DNA from: Clostridiaceae bacterium
Lineage (GTDB): Bacteria > Bacillota > Clostridia > Saccharofermentanales > UBA5734
Assembly: GCA_012727965.1 (NCBI GenBank)
Contig: JAAYFZ010000363.1
Coordinates: 1-6,171 of the forward strand
DNA: 6,171 bases
Direction of reading: 5' to 3'
A model generated the notes under the pieces. The model did not search any database. It was not told the origin of the DNA and saw only the letters and a list, made by a program, of their open reading frames with translations. Below are positions 1 to 5,567 of this stretch, in pieces. Each line of letters begins with the position of its first letter. The stretch's first letter is position 1. The position numbers and the translations under genes are program-made.

Positions 1-1869
1 GACATCAGCCTGTTTAAGCGCGGGCGCGTCATTGACACCGTCACCGGTCATTGCCACGGCATGTCCAAGCTGCTGCCAGGCCTGCACTATTCTGATCTTA
101 TGCTCAGGCGAGACCCTGGCATAAACCGCGGTCTTCGGAACGAGCTCAAGCAGCTGACTGTCGTCGAGCTTCTCGATCAAACTGCCCTCAACGGCTTCGG
201 AATTATCATCGAGTATACCGATCTCCCTGGCGATTGCTGAAGCAGTGACCACATGATCGCCTGTGATCATAACTGTTCTGATTCCGGCTCTGTGACAGGC
301 AGCTACTGCCTCCTGAGACTCAGGCCTGGGCGGATCCATCATGGCAGCAAGGCCTATGAAGGTCAGTTCCTGTTCGTCTGCGAAATCAAGCTGATCGCTG
401 TCATATTCTTTTGCGGCAAAAGCCAGGACCCGCAGTCCTTCACTGCTGAGTTTATGATTGATCTGCTCTATTCTGCTGATATCATCGTCTGTGATCTGGC
501 GGCCCCCATTGCCGTCATCGATATAGCTGACACGCCTGAGCATGACATCGACGCCGCCTTTTGCCATCATGACACGTTTGCCGTCCATATTTTGAAGGGT
601 ACTCATCAGCTTGCGTTCAGAATCGAAGGGCAGCTCGGAAATTCTTGTATATTGCTCGCGCATCTTAAGCTCATCTTGCTCATAGACCTCGCCCCAATCG
701 ACCAGCGCCAGCTCAGTCGGGTCGCCGATCTCGCCTCTATCCGTTGTAATCGAATCATTGCAGAGCATCGCGATACGAAGCAGCTTGTTGTCGACTGAAT
801 TTGTCAGATCGAGGCCATCGGCCGAGACCAAACGATTGCGTACATAGGCCTGTTTAATCGTCATTTTATTTTGTGTCAATGTGCCGGTCTTGTCGGAGCA
901 GATCACTGATACACTGCCGAGACCTTCGACAGCATGCAGCCTGCGGATGATCGCGTTCTCACGCGCCATCCGGCGCGTACCGATCGCGAGTACTATTGTG
1001 ACGATTGAACTGAGAGCTTCAGGAATAGCAGCTACCGCCAGTGATACAGAAAACATGACCGCATCAAGCATCGGCCTGCCGCGATAAATACTAAGAGCGA
1101 AGATAATGGCTGAAATGGCCAGGATGATTACAGCCAGCTTCCTGCCAAAATTATCCAGACTGATCTGCAGCGGTGTTTTCTTCTCCTTGGCCTGTTCAAG
1201 CATCGAGGCGATCTTGCCGAGCTCAGTTGCCAGGCCGACTGACGTTACAACTGCCAGTCCACGTCCATATGTGATATGTGTACCAGAGAAAACCATATTG
1301 CTCTGATCGCCAGGTCCCAGGTCTGAGCCGTCCAGAGTCTTGTTATCCTTCTCTGTACTGACTGACTCGCCAGTGAGCGCGCTCTCGTCTGACTTCAAAC
1401 TATGTTCGTTGATAATGCGGCCGTCAGCTGCGATGAAATCACCGGTTTCAATCAGCAAAATATCGCCGACGACCAGGTCCTGCGAGTTGATCGAGATTGT
1501 TTCGCCTGAGCGGATAACTTTTGCCGATGGTGATGAGAGGGCCTTGAGTGCGGTCAGTGATTCTTCAGCTTTTAGATGTTGAACTGTGCCAAGAATCGCG
1601 TTTACCAAAACGACAACAGCTATAACGATCGCGCTCTCGGCTTTTGCCAGGATGAGTGAGAGAATAGCTGCGGCGAGCAGTATCCAGATCAGGAAATCAT
1701 TGAACTGCGAGAGAAAAATCCGCAGCGGCGATACACGCTTCTCTTCACCTAGAGCGTTGCTGCCATACTTAACGCGGCTAGCCTCAACCTGTGCAGCGCT
1801 AAGACCATTCTCGGAAGTATTTAGTTCCGCCATAATCTCTTCACTGGAATTCCTATAAGCTTGTTTCAT
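1..1869 (-). CDS. P-type (P2A) Ca2+/Mn2+-transporting ATPase, C-terminus cut by window edge
   Basis: Membrane pump that uses ATP to export divalent cations, probably Ca2+ and/or Mn2+. The 623 visible codons are open without frameshift. In order they show: helices M1-M2 (about 56-96), the actuator loop with TGES at 166-169, helices M3-M4 (about 244-295) with VAAIPEALSS at 279-288, the phosphorylation motif CSDKTGTLT (Asp326), a nucleotide-domain KGG (Lys437), MITGD at 534-538 and TGDGVNDAP at 608-616. Glu284 in M4 matches the ion-binding Glu of SERCA site II. The PEALSS form resembles Listeria LMCA1. Relatives are about 880-900 residues long, so M5-M10 should lie beyond position 1. The ATG at 1869 has GAGGAG nine bases upstream. 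A yybP-ykoY-like riboswitch and terminator precede it, which favours Mn2+ as a physiological substrate, as for pneumococcal MgtA. The family is certain; the ion is inferred. Confidence 0.95.
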   Translation of the reverse strand, partial: MKQAYRNSSEEIMAELNTSENGLSAAQVEASRVKYGSNALGEEKRVSPLRIFLSQFNDFLIWILLAAAILSLILAKAESAIVIAVVVLVNAILGTVQHLKAEESLTALKALSSPSAKVIRSGETISINSQDLVVGDILLIETGDFIAADGRIINEHSLKSDESALTGESVSTEKDNKTLDGSDLGPGDQSNMVFSGTHITYGRGLAVVTSVGLATELGKIASMLEQAKEKKTPLQISLDNFGRKLAVIILAISAIIFALSIYRGRPMLDAVMFSVSLAVAAIPEALSSIVTIVLAIGTRRMARENAIIRRLHAVEGLGSVSVICSDKTGTLTQNKMTIKQAYVRNRLVSADGLDLTNSVDNKLLRIAMLCNDSITTDRGEIGDPTELALVDWGEVYEQDELKMREQYTRISELPFDSERKLMSTLQNMDGKRVMMAKGGVDVMLRRVSYIDDGNGGRQITDDDISRIEQINHKLSSEGLRVLAFAAKEYDSDQLDFADEQELTFIGLAAMMDPPRPESQEAVAACHRAGIRTVMITGDHVVTASAIAREIGILDDNSEAVEGSLIEKLDDSQLLELVPKTAVYARVSPEHKIRIVQAWQQLGHAVAMTGDGVNDAPALKQADV

Positions 1870-1910
1870 TTATGATTTCTCCTCACATATGTACTGAATC
1901 GGCAAAATAG

Positions 1911-1968
1911 AAAACAAAAAGACCCTGTCTGGATTCCTTAAATAAATAAGAAACGCAGTACAGAGTCT
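1911..1968 (-). terminator. Intrinsic terminator (attenuator) of the riboswitch
   Basis: On the minus strand AGACTCTGT (1968-1960) pairs over nine base pairs with ACAGGGTCT (1928-1920), with one G-U pair. The hairpin continues inward, past a bulged A, through CTG/CAG, a C-C mismatch and GTTTCTT/AAGGAAT to a loop of eight A/T bases. A U-tract follows (1919-1911, interrupted by one G). Its 5' arm contains the 3' strand of aptamer helix P1 and part of the conserved loop before it, so terminator and folded aptamer cannot coexist. Ligand binding should therefore allow read-through into the ATPase gene. Confidence 0.88.
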
Positions 1969-2069
1969 CACTTAACAATAACTGTCCCCGAATCCGAGTC
2001 AGACATCAGTATCTGACCGAAATGACGAATCCTGGCTCTGCGCGAACGCAGCTAGTTACTCCCTCTATA
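1959..2069 (-). promoter_or_regulatory. yybP-ykoY-like (manganese) riboswitch aptamer
   Basis: Helix P1 pairs TATAGAG (2069-2063) with CTCTGTA (1965-1959). Just inside it are the two conserved loop segments of the class: GGAGTA (2062-2057) on the 5' side and GAGA (1969-1966) on the 3' side. A short inner helix ACT/AGT (2056-2054 with 1972-1970) brackets both. This matches the arrangement I recall for the Lactococcus lactis yybP-ykoY aptamer, P1-GGAGUA-helix...helix-NAGA-P1. Inside are a five-bp hairpin with a TTCG tetraloop (2051-2038) and a six-bp hairpin GTCAGA/TCTGAC (2017-1998). The class senses Mn2+ and often controls P-type ATPases, the gene found here. The assignment rests on motif and pairing read by eye; no covariance search was run. 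Confidence 0.82.
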
Positions 2070-2088
2070 TGTTCAATTGTTGGGCCTC

Positions 2089-2117
2089 ATATTATTTCAT
2101 TTTAGATTTGTTGTCAA
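2089..2117 (-). promoter_or_regulatory. Sigma-A promoter of the riboswitch-ATPase unit
   Basis: A perfect -35 TTGACA (2117-2112) and a -10 TAATAT (2094-2089, five of six) are separated by exactly 17 bases on the minus strand. Transcription would start near 2082, about a dozen bases before the aptamer. This gives a leader of roughly 210 nt that holds aptamer, terminator and ribosome binding site in order. The strong promoter fits a gene whose control is mainly by attenuation. Confidence 0.85.
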
Positions 2118-2150
2118 TACATGATGTTACAAGATTGTATTTAGGGGTAC

Positions 2151-2180
2151 TTGAACTATAGCGAACACCAATTAGTTCAA
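2151..2180 (-). repeat. Inverted repeat downstream of the HD-GYP gene
   Basis: TTGAACTA (2180-2173, read on the minus strand) is perfectly complementary to TAGTTCAA (2158-2151), an 8-bp stem with a 14-base loop. It begins two bases after the stop codon of the HD-GYP gene and lies about 34 bp upstream of the ATPase -35 box. It could be an RNA 3'-end hairpin or a protein site. It is AT-rich and lacks a U-tract (GTACCCC follows), so it is not a convincing intrinsic terminator. Confidence 0.35.
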
Positions 2181-2182
2181 TT

Positions 2183-3487
2183 CTATATATCCGTAACACT
2201 CAATAGATTAACATCCTCCTGTGTGGGGAATAGCTCAACAAATAGCTTAACCAGTTCAGGATCAAACTGGGTTCCGGCGCATGCTTGCAGCTCTTGCAGT
2301 GCATACTCATGTGTAAGCGCCGGCCGATACGGGCGATCATTGGTCATGGCATCATAGCTGTCGCAGATCATGATTATTCTCGCCATCAGCGGTATTTCCT
2401 CACCTGCCTGACCGTCCGGATATCCCTTGCCGTCATAACGCTCATGATGGTTGCGTACAGCAATCGTTATATCATCCATCTGCTCGAGTTCGGCCAGAGC
2501 ATTCGCACCATAAACGGGATGCATCTTGATATAGTCGTATTCCTGTTCATTAAGACGTCCAGGCTTGTTTAAGACCTCCTGCGGTATAATTGTCTTGCCA
2601 ATATCATGAACAAGTCCCGCATAATAGATCTTCGTGTTAAACTCCTCCGACTCATTAAGCTTCCTGGCAAGATGAAAAGCCAGGCCGGAAACATTCGAGC
2701 AATGTCCTTTTGTATAAGAATCATGTGTCTCTAGCAACTTGAGAAAAGCCATGACCAGGCCGCTGGTCATCTGTTTATGCAGCAGGCGCATTTCTTCCTG
2801 CTTCTTCTCAACGATCGTTTTGAAACGTCTACGTTCATCACTGAAGCTGTTTATATTCTTCAGCCAGGTATCAACTTGATGCCTGGCGATCTCATTGTTC
2901 TTAAAACCCTCTGGCGGAATATAGTAGGGGTTTTCATGAATTTTATTCTGCCAGAGAATGATTGGATGCAGCTGGATAATATTGCGGATCATCTCATGTG
3001 AGAATCGATTGATATTGTATCTGCACAGAGCTGTAACCGGATAGCTATCGAATATAAACTCGTTAAGCTTCCACTCATACTCGATGATCAAATCCTCACC
3101 GTCTTCATAATCAAGGACCCAGCTGATTTCACCGGTAACCGCCAGACCGATATAGCCATCGGAAATCGCAGACTCCACCATAGTTTTTATCATTGAAATT
3201 AGTTTATCAGGATCGAATTTTCCATCTTTGGAATACATATCAGTTTTATCCAGCACAATCAGATCGCCCGAAGCAGCTAACTCGGCCGAGAGGTCTCGTA
3301 CCTGTTCCAAAACAGCTGATGTATCGGCATCACCAGTAATGTATATGCATCGTATGTTCTGCTTCAGAGCAGCGTATATGTATGATGTTATGTAGTCTTC
3401 AATCTCTTTTTCATCACGATAAAGCGCAACAAGATGGTCACCTGGACGGACTTCTTCTGCCTGTCTGATCAAATCACGAATATCCAT
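2183..3487 (-). CDS. MEDS sensory domain fused to HD-GYP cyclic-di-GMP phosphodiesterase
   Basis: Cytoplasmic signalling protein of 434 residues. Residues about 14-195 form a MEDS domain (the sensory domain named after DcmR of methylotrophs): GDHLVALYRDE at the start, TGEISW near 118, LCRYN near 154, then HP and NPYYIPPEGF. A charged helical linker (about 205-240) leads to an HD-GYP domain with all metal and signature positions present: GHCSNV (His262), HDIGK (His294-Asp295), MHP (His323), NHHERYDGKGYP (His347, His348, GYP at 355-357) and ICDSYDAM (Asp376). HD-GYP enzymes hydrolyse c-di-GMP to pGpG or GMP, and the complete motif set suggests activity. No transmembrane segment or signal peptide is seen, so the input is probably a soluble ligand or protein; what it is cannot be told. 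The ATG at 3487 is chosen because AGGGG lies eight bases upstream. A GTG at 3496 would overlap that site. Confidence 0.93.
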   Translation of the reverse strand: MDIRDLIRQAEEVRPGDHLVALYRDEKEIEDYITSYIYAALKQNIRCIYITGDADTSAVLEQVRDLSAELAASGDLIVLDKTDMYSKDGKFDPDKLISMIKTMVESAISDGYIGLAVTGEISWVLDYEDGEDLIIEYEWKLNEFIFDSYPVTALCRYNINRFSHEMIRNIIQLHPIILWQNKIHENPYYIPPEGFKNNEIARHQVDTWLKNINSFSDERRRFKTIVEKKQEEMRLLHKQMTSGLVMAFLKLLETHDSYTKGHCSNVSGLAFHLARKLNESEEFNTKIYYAGLVHDIGKTIIPQEVLNKPGRLNEQEYDYIKMHPVYGANALAELEQMDDITIAVRNHHERYDGKGYPDGQAGEEIPLMARIIMICDSYDAMTNDRPYRPALTHEYALQELQACAGTQFDPELVKLFVELFPTQEDVNLLSVTDI

Positions 3488-3495
3488 TAACTGCA

Positions 3496-3500
3496 CCCCT
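3496..3500 (-). promoter_or_regulatory. Ribosome binding site that fixes the HD-GYP start
   Basis: AGGGG on the minus strand sits eight bases before ATG 3487. The in-frame GTG three codons further upstream (3496-3494) shares a base with this motif and has no purine-rich site of its own at a workable distance. The shorter product is therefore preferred. Confidence 0.7.
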
Positions 3501-3556
3501 GCAAAAGCCTACGCAACTGATGTATAATAATTCATGGAGTGAACTATTGTAGTTGC

Positions 3557-3586
3557 ATTCTACCTTATCGGGGTTGTACGTGTCTA
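3557..3586 (-). promoter_or_regulatory. Probable promoter of the HD-GYP gene
   Basis: On the minus strand a -35 TAGACA (3586-3581) and a -10 TAGAAT (3562-3557), each five of six to consensus, are separated by 18 bases. The predicted start near 3550 gives a leader of about 60 nt. The -35 shares two bases with a TATAAT on the opposite strand that could serve yjbQ. Confidence 0.5.
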
Positions 3587-3590
3587 TAAT
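3585..3590 (+). promoter_or_regulatory. Possible -10 element for yjbQ
   Basis: A perfect TATAAT on the plus strand lies 60 bases upstream of the yjbQ start. No good -35 is found at 16-18 bases, so this is weak as a lone sigma-A promoter and may need an activator. A second TATAAT at 3523-3528 is an alternative, also with a poor -35. Between the first element and the gene lies a small inverted repeat, TCGATTATCGA (3606-3616), that could be a protein site. Confidence 0.35.
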
Positions 3591-3650
3591 CTGATCAAGT
3601 TTAAGTCGATTATCGATTATTAATGTAACCATTTGCAGGAGGATTAACAT

Positions 3651-4067
3651 ATGAAGAGCTATCGCAAGGAATTACAGTTCAATTTGCCCAGCCGCAGAGC
3701 CTATGTAAACATCACACAACAGGTCGAAAAGTGTCTGGCTGAGAGTGGAGTCCAGGAAGGACTTGTACTCGTAAATGCTATGAACATAACTGCCAGCGTA
3801 TTTATCAATGATGACGAGAGTGGGCTGCACCGCGATTTCGAACGGTGGCTCGAGAAGCTCGCGCCTGAGAAACCATATAGCCAGTATGATCACAACGGCT
3901 ACGAGGACAATGCCGACGCTCACCTTAAGCGCAGCATCATGGGCCGCGAGGTCGTCGTCGCTATCACTGACGGCAGACTGGATTTCGGTACCTGGGAACA
4001 GATCTTCTACGGTGAATTTGACGGTAAGAGAACAAAACGTGTGCTTGTTAAGATAATCGGGGAATGA
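3651..4067 (+). CDS. yjbQ: YjbQ family protein (UPF0047, secondary thiamine-phosphate synthase enzyme)
   Basis: Small soluble protein of 138 residues, the usual length for the family. Family hallmarks visible: GLVLVNAMNITASVFIND (37-54), YDHNGYEDNADAHLK (79-93), SIMGREVVVAI (95-105), DFGTWEQIFYGEFDG (111-125) and the closing KRVLVKIIGE. The His and Asp/Asn residues of the DHNGYEDNADAH segment are the likely ligand or metal site. Members can supply weak thiamine-phosphate synthase activity when ThiE is missing, but their main physiological role is not settled, and no thiamine gene or TPP riboswitch is present here to support that role. The start is well fixed: AGGAGG at 3637-3642, eight bases before ATG. 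It is divergent from the HD-GYP gene and convergent with the AAA gene, so it is probably transcribed alone. The following 24 bp end in T-rich sequence without a clear hairpin. Confidence 0.93.
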   Translation: MKSYRKELQFNLPSRRAYVNITQQVEKCLAESGVQEGLVLVNAMNITASVFINDDESGLHRDFERWLEKLAPEKPYSQYDHNGYEDNADAHLKRSIMGREVVVAITDGRLDFGTWEQIFYGEFDGKRTKRVLVKIIGE

Positions 4068-4091
4068 ATGGGAATCAAATATTTTTCTTTT

Positions 4092-5435
4092 TTACTGATT
4101 TTGCAGAGCTATTCCAATCAACCTATCAGCATGATCAGCCATAAACATTGGTATGTTTAGCAAATCTCCATCAAGCCTCAGGTTATCCAAGGAGAAGCGT
4201 ATGCGAAGCTTGGTTTTATCCAGATATTTCTCTTTATACTTTTTCAAACTCTTTCTCTCGAGATTTCTCTCCGCTTTTACCTCAATCGGAAAAATATCAT
4301 TTTCTCTTTGAATAAGAAAATCTACCTCGTACCTGGGATTCTCAATGCTCCAATATCTTGGTGTGGCTTCGAATTGGTTTTGCATAGCCTGAAGAACATA
4401 ATTCTCACTCAGAGCACCTTTAAACTCAGCAAATAGTCTTTTGCCCTCTCCAAATACAGAAGGAGCCAGAAGTGACAGGCGTCGAAGCAATCCAACATCA
4501 GTCATATAAAGCTTAAATGCAGACAAATCATCATATGCTGATATTGGCAATCCAGGAGCAGTGCTTCTATAAATCTTATATGATAGGTTGGCATCACATA
4601 ACCATTGCAAAGCATTCTCATATTCTCTAGCGCGAGCACCTTCTTTTACCACTTTGTATATGAACTTCTTATTCTCTCTGGCTAACTGCGAGGGGATAGA
4701 TCTCCAAATCATGGAAATTTTTGGAAAATCATTTATTGAAGCATGCTTTGCAAAATCTCTTTCGTAGGCATTTAAAATATTAGAAAGAACCTGCTGCATG
4801 AGTTCAACATCATGCTCCTGCGTCCAAGACCTTACAGATTCCGGCATACCACCTGTAACAAAATACATTTTTATCTTCTCATACAAAGGATTGAAAAAAG
4901 CATCTGGTATATTTTCAATAGAGCTAATACTATTCATATATGCTACAAGGTTATTATCGCCATCTGCCAACAAATACTCAGTAAAAGACATTGGCATGAT
5001 TTCCATAAAATCAACTTTGCCAACAGGAAAAGACGCGGGCTTGGAAAGAGCTATGCCAAGTAGTGATCCGGCGCAGGCAATGTGGTAATGTGGTGTATTT
5101 TCACAAAAGTATTTTAGAGTACTCAAAGCATTGGGGCACTCCTGAATCTCATCGAAAACAATCAGTGTTTCTTCTGGTCTATCACGATTAATGATTGCAC
5201 CACTAGCCAGAATTAAATTCTGTAGAATCCGCTCCACATCCTTGGTGCTCTCAAAAAACTGCTTATATTCCTGATGTTCATCAAAATTGAAGTAAGCGAT
5301 ATTACTGTAATATCGACGCGCAAACTCTTGCAGTATCCATGTTTTTCCGACTTGCCGAACACCCTTTAGAATAAGAGGTTTACGATACTTAGAATTCTTC
5401 CAATCTAACAATTTCTGCATAATTAGTCTTTCCAA
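4092..5435 (-). CDS. AAA ATPase with C-terminal DUF4143 (AAA_14/DUF4143 family)
   Basis: Protein of 447 residues if TTG 5435 is the start. Motifs: Walker A GVRQVGKT (25-32), Walker B LIVFDE (91-96), AGSLLGIAL (122-130), PMSFTEYL (148-155), GGMPESV (195-201), then DUF4143 with TDVGLL (312-317), GALSENYV (340-347), VDFLI (371-375) and IEVKAE (384-389). The spacing Glu344...Asp372...Glu385-x-Lys387 resembles a PD-(D/E)XK nuclease core, a known feature of this family's C-terminus. The biological role of the family is not established; such genes are patchy and often mobile. This one is markedly AT-rich: 21 G/C of 60 at 4561-4620 against 38 of 60 at 3901-3960 in yjbQ, which suggests horizontal acquisition. 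Longer reading frames begin at ATG 5441, 5456 and 5474. They are disfavoured because the first abuts the Shine-Dalgarno and the last lies in promoter repeats. Confidence 0.88.
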   Translation of the reverse strand: MERLIMQKLLDWKNSKYRKPLILKGVRQVGKTWILQEFARRYYSNIAYFNFDEHQEYKQFFESTKDVERILQNLILASGAIINRDRPEETLIVFDEIQECPNALSTLKYFCENTPHYHIACAGSLLGIALSKPASFPVGKVDFMEIMPMSFTEYLLADGDNNLVAYMNSISSIENIPDAFFNPLYEKIKMYFVTGGMPESVRSWTQEHDVELMQQVLSNILNAYERDFAKHASINDFPKISMIWRSIPSQLARENKKFIYKVVKEGARAREYENALQWLCDANLSYKIYRSTAPGLPISAYDDLSAFKLYMTDVGLLRRLSLLAPSVFGEGKRLFAEFKGALSENYVLQAMQNQFEATPRYWSIENPRYEVDFLIQRENDIFPIEVKAERNLERKSLKKYKEKYLDKTKLRIRFSLDNLRLDGDLLNIPMFMADHADRLIGIALQNQ

Positions 5436-5441
5436 AATCAT

Positions 5442-5448
5442 CACCTCT
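5442..5448 (-). promoter_or_regulatory. Ribosome binding site that decides the AAA gene start
   Basis: AGAGGTG, continuing into AT, fits the 3' end of 16S rRNA over an extended stretch. Its GAGG core lies eight bases before TTG 5435 but only two before ATG 5441, which is too close for initiation. With TTG the protein begins M-E-R-L-I-M-Q-K-L-L, which resembles the usual start of DUF4143 ATPases. Another ATG at 5420 has only a weak GGAAAG upstream. Confidence 0.6.
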
Positions 5449-5465
5449 AATTGCATAATCACACT

Positions 5466-5494
5466 TTTATACATATTTATGTGATACTTGTCAC
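5466..5494 (-). promoter_or_regulatory. Proximal repeat-borne promoter of the AAA gene
   Basis: On the minus strand GTGACA (5494-5489, five of six to TTGACA) and TATAAA (5471-5466, five of six) are separated by 17 bases. The start would be near 5459, about a dozen bases before the Shine-Dalgarno. The -35 lies inside the palindrome at 5480-5495, so a protein bound there would block it. Confidence 0.5.
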
Positions 5495-5495
5495 A
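5480..5495. promoter_or_regulatory. CRP/FNR-like palindromic operator, proximal copy
   Basis: TGTGA-N6-TCACA, exactly the core recognised by CRP-type proteins, formed across the junction of repeat units 1 and 2. It covers the -35 box of the proximal promoter, so repression is the expected outcome. The binding protein is unknown; Gram-positive CRP/FNR relatives are candidates. Confidence 0.5.
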
Positions 5496-5497
5496 CT

Positions 5498-5526
5498 TTT
5501 ATACATATTTATGTGATACTCGTCAC
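5498..5526 (-). promoter_or_regulatory. Middle repeat-borne promoter-like element
   Basis: A second copy of the same layout, 32 bp further upstream: GTGACG (5526-5521) and TATAAA (5503-5498), again 17 bases apart. The single-base difference between the units changes the last -35 base from A to G, so this copy should be weaker than the proximal one. Confidence 0.35.
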
Positions 5527-5527
5527 A
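5512..5527. promoter_or_regulatory. CRP/FNR-like palindromic operator, distal copy
   Basis: The second TGTGA-N6-TCACA, at the junction of units 2 and 3, is centred 32 bp from the proximal one, so both face nearly the same side of the helix. It lies just downstream of the expected start of the outer promoter and over the -35 of the middle one. Confidence 0.5.
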
Positions 5528-5537
5528 CTTTTATATA

Positions 5538-5567
5538 ATTATAAATGATACAAGCTGTTATTGTCTA
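5538..5567 (-). promoter_or_regulatory. Outer promoter candidate of the AAA gene
   Basis: TAGACA (5567-5562) and a perfect TATAAT (5543-5538) are 18 bases apart on the minus strand. The first three bases of the -35 are the stop codon of the upstream glycoside hydrolase gene. The predicted start near 5531 would put both palindromic operators within the transcribed region, where a bound protein could act as a roadblock. Confidence 0.5.

Larger units (their letters stand above)
5459..5554 (-). repeat. 32-bp tandem repeat: two near-perfect units and a decayed third
   Basis: Unit 1 (5459-5490) and unit 2 (5491-5522) differ at a single base (T/C at the second-last position). A third stretch (5523-5554) keeps the first 13 bases and a later TGATAC, about 24 of 32 matching. 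The period of 32 bp is close to three helical turns. Each unit contains the palindrome ACATATTTATGT, and the unit junctions form larger palindromes. The array fills most of the gap between the glycoside hydrolase stop and the AAA gene start and carries its promoter elements. Confidence 0.9.

Noticed and set aside
253..1858. Series of plus-strand open frames opposite the ATPase gene
   Set aside because: They are antisense shadows of a continuous, motif-complete P-type ATPase frame on the minus strand; their translations show no recognisable domain.
2151..2180. Intrinsic terminator for the HD-GYP gene
   Set aside because: The stem is AT-rich, the loop is 14 bases and no U-tract follows, so it is listed only as an inverted repeat.
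3488..3496. GTG 3496 as the start of the HD-GYP gene
   Set aside because: It overlaps the AGGGG that is correctly spaced for ATG 3487.
3591..3650. TPP riboswitch before yjbQ
   Set aside because: The conserved CTGAGA-type thiamine aptamer segments are absent and the space is too short.
4068..4091. Bidirectional terminator between yjbQ and the AAA gene
   Set aside because: T-rich sequence is present on the plus strand but I find no stable hairpin before it.
5459..5554. CRISPR-like array from 32-bp repeats
   Set aside because: The units are directly adjacent with no spacers and carry promoter elements and regulator palindromes; no cas gene is present.
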